A DNA stretch of 64,000 nucleotides. Origin: Paenibacillus sp. XY044. GTDB taxonomy: Bacteria > Bacillota > Bacilli > Paenibacillales > Paenibacillaceae. A model generated the notes under the pieces. The model saw nothing but the letters and a program-made list of their open reading frames with translations, was not told the origin of the DNA and made no database searches. The DNA lies in contig NZ_NQMO01000007.1 in the NCBI RefSeq assembly GCF_002257645.1, positions 62,001-126,000 on the forward strand, read 5' to 3'. How positions within the stretch are numbered: position 1 is the stretch's first letter; the number at the start of each line of letters is the position of its first letter. The translations under genes were made by a program, and so were the position numbers. Shown piece by piece: positions 7,571 to 17,306 of the stretch.

Positions 7571-7637
7571 TTTCAATCGCCCTCCTACGGCCTGAGTGAA
7601 TCGAACCAACCGATTAGCTTACAGGAGCCCAAGCGTT

Positions 7638-9368
7638 TTAAACTCCAGATTCACCAATCATCTGTAGTTCAATCTGTTTTAACTTATAAAAGTATCCCTT
7701 CTGTTCCATCAATTCCGTAAATGAACCGATCTCCACCATTTCGCCCTGGTCCATGACGACAATCTGATCCATGCTCTCTAGACCGATAAGGCGATGACAA
7801 ATGAGAAGAAGTGTATCTCCGCTAGCTTGCTCGTACAATTGCTTTAGAGCGCGCTGCTCGGTTACATAGTCCAGAGAAGACGTTGGTTCGTCCAGCAACC
7901 AAAGTCGTCCTTTGCGTAGCATGGCTCGTGCTAAGGCAAGACGCTGTTTTTCTCCATCGGATAAGTTTTCACCTTTCTCATAGACCACCTGGTTTAGCGA
8001 AACATTTGGTAATTGGGCTTTAGCAAGTACCTCCATTAGCTCCTCGTCAGAATGTCCATCTGCATCTTCCAACAGATTTTCACGAAGCGTCCCTTTGAAA
8101 AAATGACTTTGTTGCAATACTACATTTGTCAATTCCCAGATGTTTGCCTCCTCCAATTCGTTAATCAAGACTTTGTTTAAGCGTATATTCCCCAATGTTG
8201 TTGTTCGCAGTTTGAGCAACAACTCGATTAACGTAGATTTTCCTGACCCGCTCGGCCCAACAATCGCTGTTCTAGAACCTGCAGCAAGATGTAGTGAGAA
8301 ATTCATTAGTGCTGGCCTCCACTCCCCCTCATATTGAAAAGTAGCGTTGCTTATTTCAATGGATACGGGTAAATCGGTTGGCAAAGACTCAGACTTACTT
8401 AATCGCAAGGTTGTAGCTTGTGATGGTATTGCTTCCGTCAGCCGATTGGCAGCATGTTCGCTATCTTGCTTATATGCAGGTAATACGGCCAAAGCAGCTG
8501 ATTCTTCGAAAACGGTTTGCGTGGCCATAACCAGCATGGCAAGAAATACGCCAGCAAGTCTTCCGTCCATAATCAAATAGGCACTGAGCGTCAGCACACC
8601 CCAAGCCATAAAAAATGTAACAAAAACATGCATGGATTGTCCCAGTAACAATTGGACAGCAGCTCGTTGCTGTTCAGCTGCCAATGAAGCTGAATAACGC
8701 TGAAGTTGCTTCTCACGCTGTGCCAACTGCCCATAAATCTTTAAATCCCTAAATCCATACAGTGTTTCTGTGATTTCCGTGGACAGTTTCGATCGCTGTT
8801 CGCGGACACGCTCGTGTATTTTTCGTTGGCCCAACAGAACGATTCCAGGCACGACCAGTGAAGTCATCAACATTCCCAATACCAGCAAACCAGCAATCCA
8901 TAAGGAATAGGAAGCTGTAAAAAGCACCGTTGCCAAAAACACCATAATTACAATAAGCGGCGGATATGCAACGCGCAGAAAGTAGTTTTGTAAACTTTCT
9001 ACATCTCCAACGATCCGTGCAAGTAAGTCCCCACTTCGATTTTTATTCAGTATTCCAGGTGTCAAAGGGATGAGCTTAGCAAAAAAGGAAGTTCGCAAAC
9101 GGCTGAGGATGGAGAACGTCGCCCGGTGGGTATACAATCGTTCTCCGTAACGGCTCACCGACCGGAGAAAACCAAGAAATTTCACAAGAGATGTAAGGAT
9201 AATCAATGTATAGAGCGGTGGCGCAAATACCGTTTGAGAAATCAGATATCCACTTGCGGAAAAGAGAGCTACACCGGCTATTCCAGCAATAAATCCTCCT
9301 ATTATCGAAAAGATAATATCCTTCCGCTCTTGAAACATCGCTTTCGAAAACATAGCCAGCTCACTCAT
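7638..9368 (-). CDS. cydC: Thiol reductant ABC exporter, CydC subunit
   Basis: 576 residues: six membrane segments in the first 300, then an ABC nucleotide-binding domain with Walker A GPSGSGKST, signature LSDGEKQRLALARA, Walker B RLWLLDEPTSSLD and a conserved H-loop (LLICHRL). With CydD it forms a heterodimeric exporter of glutathione/cysteine-type reductants or haem-related cargo. It is needed for assembly of cytochrome bd in the membrane. The start overlaps the end of cydD by 4 bases (ATGA), indicating coupled translation. In Bacillus subtilis naming the two subunits are sometimes swapped. Confidence 0.93.
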   Translation of the reverse strand: MSELAMFSKAMFQERKDIIFSIIGGFIAGIAGVALFSASGYLISQTVFAPPLYTLIILTSLVKFLGFLRSVSRYGERLYTHRATFSILSRLRTSFFAKLIPLTPGILNKNRSGDLLARIVGDVESLQNYFLRVAYPPLIVIMVFLATVLFTASYSLWIAGLLVLGMLMTSLVVPGIVLLGQRKIHERVREQRSKLSTEITETLYGFRDLKIYGQLAQREKQLQRYSASLAAEQQRAAVQLLLGQSMHVFVTFFMAWGVLTLSAYLIMDGRLAGVFLAMLVMATQTVFEESAALAVLPAYKQDSEHAANRLTEAIPSQATTLRLSKSESLPTDLPVSIEISNATFQYEGEWRPALMNFSLHLAAGSRTAIVGPSGSGKSTLIELLLKLRTTTLGNIRLNKVLINELEEANIWELTNVVLQQSHFFKGTLRENLLEDADGHSDEELMEVLAKAQLPNVSLNQVVYEKGENLSDGEKQRLALARAMLRKGRLWLLDEPTSSLDYVTEQRALKQLYEQASGDTLLLICHRLIGLESMDQIVVMDQGEMVEIGSFTELMEQKGYFYKLKQIELQMIGESGV

Positions 9369-11140
9369 GCTAATCCTCCTCTTTGTTGAACAGCGACCAT
9401 TTCAGAATATTGGGGCAAGCGTTTCAGAAGTTCCTCGTGACGCCCTGAATCCACGATCGATCCTTGGTCTACAAACAAAATGTTGGTGGCATGTTGAATC
9501 GTATATAAACGATGTGCCACTGTAATCATGGTAGACGTTTTCGACAATGTGGAAATGGAACGTTGTAGTATGCTTTCGGTGTGCAAATCGAGCCCTACTG
9601 TAGGCTCATCGAACAATATGATGGCAGGTCGCTTCAAAAATGCGCGTGCCAAGGCCAGACGTTGCTTTTCACCACCAGATAGTCCACGTCCACCCTCGCC
9701 AACGAATGTATCAAACCCCTTATCCAATTGGGCTGCAACCGCTGTAAGTCCGGCTTCCTCTGCCGCTTTCTCGATTTCTGCCCTAGAAACGTCCCTACCT
9801 GCACCGATCGCAATATTTTCTGCGAATGTACCTGCAAAAATGTAAGGGTGCTGCGTGATGTAGCTAACATGTTTAAACCATGCTTCTTCATTATCATGAG
9901 AGAGTGGGTTTCCATTAACCAGAATGATCCCCGAATCCGGTTTCAGCAAACCGGCAATAAGATGAAGCAGAGTCGTTTTACCGGCTCCACTCTTACCAAC
10001 AATGGCAATGTTGTCCCCCGGTTTAAGAAACACACTTCCCGAGTGGAATTCAAATGAATCAGAAGCATACTGAAATCGTACATTTTTCAGTTCTATCGAA
10101 GGGGGCACTGGAAGTGGCTTTGCATGGGACATTTGAAAATTTGGCATCCGATCGTTACCATCGCTTACATGCGCTTCTACCCTATTCTTCTCAAGCAGAC
10201 TCTCAACCTTACGGATCGCTCCCATGCTTGTTCGCCCGCTATGAAAAGCGGTGCCTGTATTTTTTAAGAGATTATAAAATTCTGGAACGAGTAACAGAAC
10301 GAGTAAAGCAGTATGAAACGCCATTGATTTGAAAACAACCAACTGAATGGCCAACTCAAGGGCTACAACACCGATACTAAGCATCACGATGGACTCCAAC
10401 ATGAACGTATTCATGAATGCGATTTTCAAAATATCCATGGTTGTGTCACGATAGTTGAGACTATTGCGCTCTATCTCCTGTTGCTGACGCTGAGTTCGTC
10501 CGAATATTTTCAATGTAACCAACCCTTGAAGGGAATCCAAAAACGTACCGGAAAAGTTGGCCAGTTGTGCATATTTTTCTTCCGATTTATTTTTCGTCTT
10601 TAGCCCCACCAAGATCATGAATATCGGAATAAACGGAGCCGTAAATATCATGATCCAACCTGAATTGGCATGTTGAGTAAATGTAACGATCAGTACCAAA
10701 ATGGGAATGATCATCGCTTCCGCCATTTTCGGGATGTACTGACTGAAATAACTATCCGCCTCATCTACTGCATCCAATGCTACGCTGACCCTCTCTCCCG
10801 TCTGTCCCTGAAGACTTAAACCCATGGAAACACGGGTCAAGTTTTGCAAAACAGATTCTCGCATGTTGGTCTTTGCAGTGGCAGCCATATGGAGACCAAT
10901 TCTCCCATTAACAAATGATAACAATGTACGTAAAGCCATCATCGCCAAAAGCATGCCAAGGATCATAGCCACGGATGAGAAAGAGGCTTTTTCCACGAAG
11001 ATACGCTGAATGGCTTCTGCAAGCAATGCAGCCTGACCAACAATGGCTGTACCAAGTGCAAAGGATATGATGCCAAGAAGAACAAGATATTTTCGTTGTG
11101 CAGACATGTGTTGAGCAATGAGGTTCTTACTTCTCTTCAC
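9365..11140 (-). CDS. cydD: Thiol reductant ABC exporter, CydD subunit
   Basis: 591 residues with the N-terminal transmembrane domain (to about 310) and a C-terminal ABC ATPase domain. Walker A is GKSGAGKTT, the signature is LSGGEKQRLALARAF and Walker B is AIILFDEPTVGLDL. It pairs with CydC, whose gene overlaps by 4 bases. It starts 68 bases after cydB with a ribosome binding site (GGAGGAGAG) and is part of the cydA-cydB-cydD-cydC operon. Confidence 0.93.
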   Translation of the reverse strand: MKRSKNLIAQHMSAQRKYLVLLGIISFALGTAIVGQAALLAEAIQRIFVEKASFSSVAMILGMLLAMMALRTLLSFVNGRIGLHMAATAKTNMRESVLQNLTRVSMGLSLQGQTGERVSVALDAVDEADSYFSQYIPKMAEAMIIPILVLIVTFTQHANSGWIMIFTAPFIPIFMILVGLKTKNKSEEKYAQLANFSGTFLDSLQGLVTLKIFGRTQRQQQEIERNSLNYRDTTMDILKIAFMNTFMLESIVMLSIGVVALELAIQLVVFKSMAFHTALLVLLLVPEFYNLLKNTGTAFHSGRTSMGAIRKVESLLEKNRVEAHVSDGNDRMPNFQMSHAKPLPVPPSIELKNVRFQYASDSFEFHSGSVFLKPGDNIAIVGKSGAGKTTLLHLIAGLLKPDSGIILVNGNPLSHDNEEAWFKHVSYITQHPYIFAGTFAENIAIGAGRDVSRAEIEKAAEEAGLTAVAAQLDKGFDTFVGEGGRGLSGGEKQRLALARAFLKRPAIILFDEPTVGLDLHTESILQRSISTLSKTSTMITVAHRLYTIQHATNILFVDQGSIVDSGRHEELLKRLPQYSEMVAVQQRGGLA

Positions 11141-11208
11141 GTAAAAACTCTCCTCCTTCCGGAAAGTGGCTTTGAGGGAAATATTACTGTAAGAAACAAT
11201 GTATTATT

Positions 11209-12225
11209 CTATTTGTTTCCTTTCACATAATCCGCATCAAACAGAAAAAGCCTGAAGACCAAGATCAAGGAAGGAACTAAGAGACACATGCCACCGATAA
11301 ACGCCACAACCAGTGCGAATCCCATAGACGAAGAGGTGACACTACTTTGAATGGTGATGTATGGATCAAGAATGTAAGGATATTGTCCGATGCCGTAAGC
11401 AAAAAAAGCACTGAAGAATTGCAGCATAATGCATATAAACGCCATCCCGTAACGTCCTCCTCGGTATAATAACCACATGGCAATCATGAAAAAGGCAACG
11501 GAGAGCGCGAGTAGCCACCATAAATCCATCATATTTTGGAAATGCCGCTCATTGTGTTGACCCAAAAAAATGAATGCTGTCAGTGCGATAACGATTGTAG
11601 GCGTGCTCCAAAAAAGCGCATAGGTTCGCATCAATTTCAATGCAGCATGATCTTCAGCACGCGAAGCGTAAAAAGCCAGAAAAGCAGCGCTAATGAATAA
11701 AACAGATACGATGGCCAGTCCAACGATGCTCCAAGACAGTGGACTGCTCAAGAGTGCCCAGTAATCCAACGAGGCCGTCTCACCTTGTTTCAAGATAAAT
11801 CCGCCTTCGGATAATGTCAGCGCCACTGACAATGAAGCAGGAATAAGGACTCCGGTTGCTCCATACAGAAACAGATAAACCATATTATTTTTGGAGCCAT
11901 AATTTTCAAATGCATAGAAAGAACCGCGTATAGCGAGCAAAATGACCGCTAGACTTCCTGGGACAAGCATGGCTGATCCATAATAATAGGAGGTTTCCGG
12001 GAAAAAGCCGATCATGCCGATATAGAAAAAAACGAAAAATACATTCGTGATTTCCCAAACTGGCGATAAGTAACGAGAAATCAGTTTATTAATTACAGGG
12101 TCCTGTTTGGTTAAACGAGCATAATAGGCAAAGAAACCTGCGCCAAAATCAATGGAAGCGATGATGATATATCCGTACAAAAACAACCAGAGCACTGAAA
12201 TTCCAATCAATTCGTAATTCATCAT
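11209..12225 (-). CDS. cydB: Cytochrome bd ubiquinol oxidase subunit II
   Basis: 338 residues with eight or nine hydrophobic segments. It starts YELIGISVLWLFLYGYIIIA, and the segment SIDFGAGFFAYYAR is typical of CydB. It forms the membrane oxidase with CydA, passing quinol electrons to oxygen with high affinity under low oxygen. The length matches Bacillus CydB. Its start overlaps the cydA stop by 4 bases. Confidence 0.95.
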   Translation of the reverse strand: MMNYELIGISVLWLFLYGYIIIASIDFGAGFFAYYARLTKQDPVINKLISRYLSPVWEITNVFFVFFYIGMIGFFPETSYYYGSAMLVPGSLAVILLAIRGSFYAFENYGSKNNMVYLFLYGATGVLIPASLSVALTLSEGGFILKQGETASLDYWALLSSPLSWSIVGLAIVSVLFISAAFLAFYASRAEDHAALKLMRTYALFWSTPTIVIALTAFIFLGQHNERHFQNMMDLWWLLALSVAFFMIAMWLLYRGGRYGMAFICIMLQFFSAFFAYGIGQYPYILDPYITIQSSVTSSSMGFALVVAFIGGMCLLVPSLILVFRLFLFDADYVKGNK

Positions 12226-13586
12226 GTGTGCTCACCCTTCAATGTTGATTTGTCGCTTGCATGCTGCGTCCACGTCTCCATCTCAACTTCCGCCGGATTA
12301 TTATTGAACATGCGACGAAGCACAAGAACACTAACGGTTCCCAATACTATGTATAGTAGAAGGAAAAAGAAAAAAAGGATCCTGACGCTTGGGGATGTCG
12401 TAGCCGCTTCCTCTACACGCATATATCCTCGGATAATCCAAGGTTGCCTGCCGAGTTCTGCGTAAAACCACCCCAGTTCAACGCCTAAAAAAGCAAGCGG
12501 TGCTCCTAATGCAATCATTCGCAGCATCCACTTGTTGAGCTCGTTACGCTTTTTCCAAAGTACAAATAGGAAATACAGAAAGGAAATGCCTAATAATGCA
12601 AATCCAATCATTGCCATTAAATCGAAAAAGTAATGAACCACGAGTGACGGTTGTTCGTCGATAGGAAACTCATTAAGACCCGTTACTTCTGCATTGAAAT
12701 CTCCAAAAGCCAAGAAACTCAGAAATTTGGGAAGGTGGAGTGCTCCTATAATTTCATGCTCAACATTAAGCCACCCCAAAAATATCAAATCTGCGCCGCT
12801 TTCAGTTTCAAAATGCCATTCGGCTGCTGCGAGTTTTTCAGGTTGATGTTCGGCCAAAAACTTAGCGGATACGTCTCCGGCTAATGTGTTTACTAAACTG
12901 AACACCAAAACGACAGCCATCATGAGCTTTAAGGCTTTTTTGTGGTAGGCTGAAACCCCTTTTCGAAGTATTGCAAATGCTGCAACACCTGCCAGCAGAG
13001 CAGCTCCTGTTAAATAAGCCGAACTTAATACATGAAACACCTTGGAGAAAGTTGCCGTATTCAGCATTGCTTGAACGGGGTCAACGGCTGTGAATTGTCC
13101 TCCTTCAAGCGTAAATCCCCCGGGTTGATTCATAAATCCGTTTACCGTCGTGATAAAAACAGCTGACATCCCTGCACCGACGACAACAGGAATCGTTAGT
13201 AACCAATGCATCATCGGGTTTTTAAACCGTTCCCACGTGTACAGGTAAATGCCTAGGAAAATGGCTTCAAAAAAGAAGGCGAACACTTCCATAAACAATG
13301 GAAGCGCAATGACATTTCCCGCAAGTTTCATGAAATTGGGCCATACCAAGGAGAGTTGTAAGGAAATTGCTGTTCCTGTAACTACGCCTACTGCAACAGA
13401 GATAATGAACCCTCGTGACCACCTCTTAGCCATTAGAATATAGTGAAGATCTTTCTTACGAATACCGATAAACTCGGCGAGTGAAATCATTAATGGTATA
13501 CCCACGCCAAGTGTCGCGAAAATAGCGTGGAATCCTAGCGTCATTCCAGTCACCAGTTTACTCCATAGCACCGTATCGATTCCCAT
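12222..13586 (-). CDS. cydA: Cytochrome bd ubiquinol oxidase subunit I
   Basis: 454 residues, the haem-bearing subunit. The N-terminal His ligand is in MTLGFHAIFATLGVG (about residue 20). A second conserved His is in FSKVFHVLSSAYLTG (about 185), and the GRQPW motif near residue 390 is also typical. The quinol-binding loop is short, as in Bacillus. The ATG follows GGAGGGAGGAAGTAAAT. It is the first gene of the operon. The upstream DNA has two TGTGA-type half sites but no clean full Rex operator. Confidence 0.96.
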   Translation of the reverse strand: MGIDTVLWSKLVTGMTLGFHAIFATLGVGIPLMISLAEFIGIRKKDLHYILMAKRWSRGFIISVAVGVVTGTAISLQLSLVWPNFMKLAGNVIALPLFMEVFAFFFEAIFLGIYLYTWERFKNPMMHWLLTIPVVVGAGMSAVFITTVNGFMNQPGGFTLEGGQFTAVDPVQAMLNTATFSKVFHVLSSAYLTGAALLAGVAAFAILRKGVSAYHKKALKLMMAVVLVFSLVNTLAGDVSAKFLAEHQPEKLAAAEWHFETESGADLIFLGWLNVEHEIIGALHLPKFLSFLAFGDFNAEVTGLNEFPIDEQPSLVVHYFFDLMAMIGFALLGISFLYFLFVLWKKRNELNKWMLRMIALGAPLAFLGVELGWFYAELGRQPWIIRGYMRVEEAATTSPSVRILFFFFLLLYIVLGTVSVLVLRRMFNNNPAEVEMETWTQHASDKSTLKGEHT

Positions 13587-14023
13587 ATTTACTTCCTCCC
13601 TCCAACACTGTTCCTGTCTACAAAATGAAGAATTAAAACATCAGGTTTAGACGTTAAACTTTACGACCTTGGGGGGCTAACAGTATGCTTTGCTCCTTAT
13701 AAAAAGAGAACTTTTTCACATAGTAAGTTGGCATTTCCCCAAATTTGTGAGAAATGCAGTTGAAATATTACAAAACCTGATATTTAAAATTAATTATATA
13801 TTCGACGTTTAGCCTTGCAATCGTGGTCACACCTTCTCCTCTAAACGTTCAAGTAAAGATCAATTCTTTCTTACAACTCCGTGAAAAATATAAAAACCAC
13901 CCGTTCGGGCTATTGCATAAGACAGCTTAACCTTAAAAGAAACGATCCATCGAATGTCAAAATTCTGATCTTGAGTTCTCATCGATGATGCCCAGCTCCA
14001 TTTCGATGTGCCAGTACACCAGA
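13587..14023. other. Upstream region of the cyd operon
   Basis: Contains the cydA ribosome binding site and AT-rich promoter-like DNA. Two TGTGA-type half sites (near 13713 and 13744) resemble halves of a Rex operator, though neither is complete. A 61-codon minus-strand frame at 13860-14045 overlaps the end of the TetR gene, has no ribosome binding site and is probably not coding. Confidence 0.35.
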
Positions 14024-14623
14024 TTAACGGGTCTTTAAGCAGCATTGCTGCAAATAGGACGAGAAGATTTTTTTATTCATTAGCATGTGCTTGTTATCCC
14101 CATCCAACTTGCTGAGTAAAATCCCTCCCTCCAACAAGGAAAATGCAAATGATGCTAGTGCATCCACATCCAGATCCTCCCTAAACTCCCCAGCTTGAAT
14201 GCCGTCACGAATAATACTTTTCATCATATCCAAGAAGGTATGCATCCCTTGCCTTGCCTGACCACAAAGCTCCAAATGAGTATCGTCACTTTCTACAGCT
14301 GTATTCTGCATGGGACATCCGCCAATAAATGGGGGATCGTTGACGACATTCTCATAGACACGAAAAAAAGCAACCAACTTTCCTGATGCAGACTGCTCTT
14401 GATCGACCGCTTCAGAAAATTTACTGGCGACCATACTGGCAGCATAATTGTAGGCTTCAAGCGCTATCTCGTCTTTACTGGCAAAATGTCGATAGATGCC
14501 CCCCTTCTTAATTCCTGTGTCGGCAATAATATCGTTTAGCGAAGTACCGGCATATCCTCTCTGGTTAAAAATTTCAGCCGATTTCATAATGATATGTTCC
14601 CGTGTTCTGTCCCCTTTTTTCAT
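14024..14623 (-). CDS. TetR/AcrR-family regulator (LmrA/YxaF-like)
   Basis: 199 residues. The N-terminal helix-turn-helix is typical (GYAGTSLNDIIADTGIKKGG, then IYRHFASKDEIA). The effector domain carries IGGCPMQNTAVESDD, a signature of the YxaF/LmrA branch that represses efflux or quinone/flavonoid-responsive genes. The ATG follows GGAGGAGCTC. A perfect palindrome ACCGATCGGT at 14721-14730, about 100 bases upstream and close to GAPDH, is a good candidate operator. No efflux gene is adjacent, so the target may be the regulator itself or a distant gene. Confidence 0.88.
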   Translation of the reverse strand: MKKGDRTREHIIMKSAEIFNQRGYAGTSLNDIIADTGIKKGGIYRHFASKDEIALEAYNYAASMVASKFSEAVDQEQSASGKLVAFFRVYENVVNDPPFIGGCPMQNTAVESDDTHLELCGQARQGMHTFLDMMKSIIRDGIQAGEFREDLDVDALASFAFSLLEGGILLSKLDGDNKHMLMNKKIFSSYLQQCCLKTR

Positions 14624-14720
14624 GAGCTCCTCCGTATGAACCGTATTTTATTTCATTTGTTTTAAACGAATTATTCAATTCGTCCTTGCAATTCACTAAT
14701 ATCATGCTAATATAAAAAAT

Positions 14721-14730
14721 ACCGATCGGT
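14721..14730. promoter_or_regulatory. Palindrome, candidate TetR operator
   Basis: ACCGATCGGT is a perfect 10-base palindrome followed by CTC. It resembles the core of LmrA/YxaF boxes (AGACCRGTCT). It lies in the divergent intergenic region between the TetR gene and the GAPDH gene. Confidence 0.5.
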
Positions 14731-14844
14731 CTCTTTTCGCATTATACAACAAGCCATTCTAGAATGAAATAGCGCTGGCCCATTTTTATTTCAGCACAGG
14801 CATTCGCTTGTTGGAATAAATAAAACTTTTAGGGGGATTATTCA

Positions 14845-15855
14845 ATGACTGTAAAAGTAGGTATAAACGGTTTTGGACGAATCGGACGACTCGCTTTTCG
14901 CCGAATTCAAGATGTGGAAGGCGTCGAGGTTGTAGCGATTAACGACCTTACGAACGCTAAAATGTTAGCTCATCTGCTCAAATATGATACGACGCAAGGC
15001 ACTTTTCACGGTGACATTGAAGTCCATGACGGAACCTTCAAAGTAAACGGCAAAGAGGTTAAGGTATTGGCTAAGCGGAATCCTGAAGAGCTTCCTTGGG
15101 GAGAGCTTGGCGTTGATATTGTTCTCGAATGTACAGGCTTCTTCACCACGAAAGAAAAGGCCGAGCTTCACCTGAAAGGCGGAGCGAAGAAAGTCGTCAT
15201 TTCCGCCCCTGCTACAGGCGACATGAAAACGATCGTATACAACGTGAACCATGACACACTGGACGGAACGGAAACCGTCATTTCCGGCGCTTCCTGCACA
15301 ACCAACTGCCTGGCCCCGATGGCTAAAGCTCTACACGACAAGTTTGGTATCCAATCCGGGCTGATGACGACCGTTCACGCTTACACGGGTAACCAAAACA
15401 CGCTTGACGCTCCGGATCCAAAAGGCGATTTCCGAGCTGCGCGCGCCTCAGCGGAAAACATCGTTCCCTACTCCACCGGTGCCGCAAAAGCCATTGGCCT
15501 GGTTCTTCCGGAACTGAAGGGCAAACTGGATGGGGCATCTCAACGTGTACCTGTTCCAACAGGTTCCGTGACCGAACTCGTTGCCGTTTTGAATACCAAG
15601 GTAACGGTTGAGCAAGTTAACGTTGCTATGAAAGAAGCTTCCGATCCAGAAACTTTCGGCTACACGGAAGACGAAATTGTATCTTCCGATATCAAAGGCA
15701 TCACATTCGGTTCGCTCTTCGACGCCACGCAGACGAAAGTTCTGACAGTCGGTGACCAGCAATTGGTGAAAACCGTAGCTTGGTACGATAACGAAATGTC
15801 TTATACAGCCCAATTGGTTCGTACGCTGGAGCACTTCGCTAAGATCGCTAAATAA
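14845..15855 (+). CDS. gap: Glyceraldehyde-3-phosphate dehydrogenase, type I
   Basis: 336 residues, full length. The Rossmann motif is VGINGFGRIGRLAFRR, the catalytic Cys is in ISGASCTTNCLAP (about 153), and a conserved WYDNEMSYTAQLV stretch lies near the C-terminus. It oxidises glyceraldehyde 3-phosphate with NAD in glycolysis. The ATG is preceded by TAGGGGGATTATTC. It is not in the usual cggR-gap-pgk cluster, so it may be a second, stand-alone GAPDH. The region has the base composition of ordinary chromosomal genes. Confidence 0.96.
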   Translation: MTVKVGINGFGRIGRLAFRRIQDVEGVEVVAINDLTNAKMLAHLLKYDTTQGTFHGDIEVHDGTFKVNGKEVKVLAKRNPEELPWGELGVDIVLECTGFFTTKEKAELHLKGGAKKVVISAPATGDMKTIVYNVNHDTLDGTETVISGASCTTNCLAPMAKALHDKFGIQSGLMTTVHAYTGNQNTLDAPDPKGDFRAARASAENIVPYSTGAAKAIGLVLPELKGKLDGASQRVPVPTGSVTELVAVLNTKVTVEQVNVAMKEASDPETFGYTEDEIVSSDIKGITFGSLFDATQTKVLTVGDQQLVKTVAWYDNEMSYTAQLVRTLEHFAKIAK

Positions 15856-15886
15856 ATAACCAAAAGATAAAAAGAAGGAAAATTCT

Positions 15887-16098
15887 ATGAAGGATGCGCT
15901 CCACAATACGATGATCGATTGTTCGGCATTAGTCTGTTTTTGACGGGAGGCGCGTCGGTTGACGCTGTACCATCACTTCGGAAGCGCCGACGGGCTTTTG
16001 AGCGCCGCCATTGCGGAAGCCTTCGCGCTTCGGCGGTTCTTGAGCAAATCCGCAGCGGCGCCATGCGGTCTATCCTGAATTCCGAACCGAAAGGATGA
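15887..16098 (+). pseudogene. TetR regulator remnant
   Basis: GC-rich DNA in which one frame reads LTLYHHFGSADGLLSAAI, the recognition-helix end of a TetR helix-turn-helix. Another frame continues EAFASAVLEQIRSG to a TGA at 16096-16098. An internal stop and a frameshift separate the parts, and the rest of the regulator is missing. The final TGA overlaps the start of the epimerase gene (ATGA), so regulator and enzyme were once an operon. Confidence 0.65.
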
Positions 16099-17084
16099 AC
16101 ACAATGAAAATTCTCGTCACGGGAGGCACCGGCCTGCTCGGCGGCCGCCTGATCCCGAAGCTCGTGGAGGATGGTCACCAGATTTTCGCCCTCACACGCT
16201 CCGTATCATCTCACGCCAAACTCAAGGCTATGGGTGCGACGCCGGTCGATGCCGATCTCGAAAGCAACAAGCCATTCGTGTTACCGGTGATCGATGCGGT
16301 TGTGCATGCGGCCGCCCTTTTCCGCTTTTCAGGGCCTCGCGAACCCTTCTTCCGTACCAACGTCGATGGCACCGCAGCCTTGTTGAAGGCAGCCGAGTCC
16401 GCCTGTGCGAAGACATTCGTCTACATCAGCGCGGCGGGGATCCACATGGATAACGGCGGTACGCTCATCCGCGACGCCGATGAAAGCGCGCCGACTTTCC
16501 CGAACCACTTCTCCGGCTACCTGGCGAGCAAGGCACGGGCCGATTCAATGGTTCTGGCAGCCAACAAACCCGGCTTTCGCACGATCGCCCTTCGCCCACC
16601 AGCTATCTGGGGGCCTGGTGATCCGTTTAGCCGAGCGCTTCCCGAAGCAGTCAGATCTGGACAGTTCGCATTCATCGACCGCGGCGATTACCCTTTTGCA
16701 ACCTGCCATGTGGACAATGTGGTTGAAGCCATACAATGCGCTCTTGAACGCGGAGAAGGCGGCCATGCCTTCTTCATCAAAGACCAGGAAGGGCAGACTT
16801 TCCGTGAGTTCGTCGCCTCGCTTGCGAACTTGCAGGGCCTGTCCATCGATAAGCTGCGTTCGATGTCCTACTGGCTTGTCTCTGCCATGGGCCGGCTGTT
16901 CGACACGATCTGGGCCGTCAAGCGGAAAGCCGGCGATCCGCCGATCTCACGCTCGATGATACGCATGATTGGGCGTGAGTTCACCGTCAACGATGCCGCT
17001 GCACGTCGAGAGTTGGGCTATGTCGGAAGAACTTTGCGCGACGCCGGCTTGCAAAGCTATGAGGAACCATCTGCTCGACGATAG
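16095..17084 (+). CDS. NAD-dependent epimerase/dehydratase (3-beta-HSD-like SDR)
   Basis: 329 residues, extended short-chain dehydrogenase fold. The cofactor loop is VTGGTGLLGGRLI and the active-site region includes SAAGIHMDNG and the YLASK motif (GYLASKARAD, Tyr and Lys). Substrate is unknown. The start overlaps the TetR remnant by ATGA, and an ATG nine bases later sits behind AAAGG and is an alternative. The gene is clearly richer in GC, with many GCC/CGC codons, than its neighbours. This suggests acquisition from a high-GC donor together with its regulator. The terminator at 17213-17255 follows. Confidence 0.88.
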   Translation: MNTMKILVTGGTGLLGGRLIPKLVEDGHQIFALTRSVSSHAKLKAMGATPVDADLESNKPFVLPVIDAVVHAAALFRFSGPREPFFRTNVDGTAALLKAAESACAKTFVYISAAGIHMDNGGTLIRDADESAPTFPNHFSGYLASKARADSMVLAANKPGFRTIALRPPAIWGPGDPFSRALPEAVRSGQFAFIDRGDYPFATCHVDNVVEAIQCALERGEGGHAFFIKDQEGQTFREFVASLANLQGLSIDKLRSMSYWLVSAMGRLFDTIWAVKRKAGDPPISRSMIRMIGREFTVNDAAARRELGYVGRTLRDAGLQSYEEPSARR

Positions 17085-17212
17085 GGCTTTGGAGGGCAAA
17101 CGACGGCAATCGATGGTAAGTTGTTCTCTGGACTGGGTCTTTTGGCCAATGTGGTAGGCAGCGTCCGACGAAGATGAGCACTACAGGATCATCAAAAGCT
17201 TATTAGCGTAAT

Positions 17213-17255
17213 AAAAAAGGAGCAGTCGCCGACGGCGAGACTGCTCCTTTTTTTG
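17213..17255 (+). terminator. Rho-independent terminator
   Basis: Arms AAAAGGAGCAGTC and GACTGCTCCTTTT with a GCCGACGGCGA loop and a T run. It lies between the epimerase and the convergent SUMF1 gene, and probably serves both. Confidence 0.9.
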
Positions 17256-17306
17256 TTGAACTAAAGCGCTCTTCTTGGCATTTTCGGCATACTCGATGTC
17301 GTGTTC

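Noticed and set aside
13700..13760. Full Rex operator upstream of cydA
   Set aside because: Only separate half sites (TGTGA) are present. No TTGTGA...TCACAA pair with proper spacing.
13860..14045. 61-codon minus-strand frame at the end of the TetR gene
   Set aside because: It overlaps the TetR end, has no ribosome binding site and looks like random translation.
16405..16959. Second plus-strand frame inside the epimerase gene
   Set aside because: GC-rich third positions keep an alternative frame open; the Rossmann protein in the main frame is clear.
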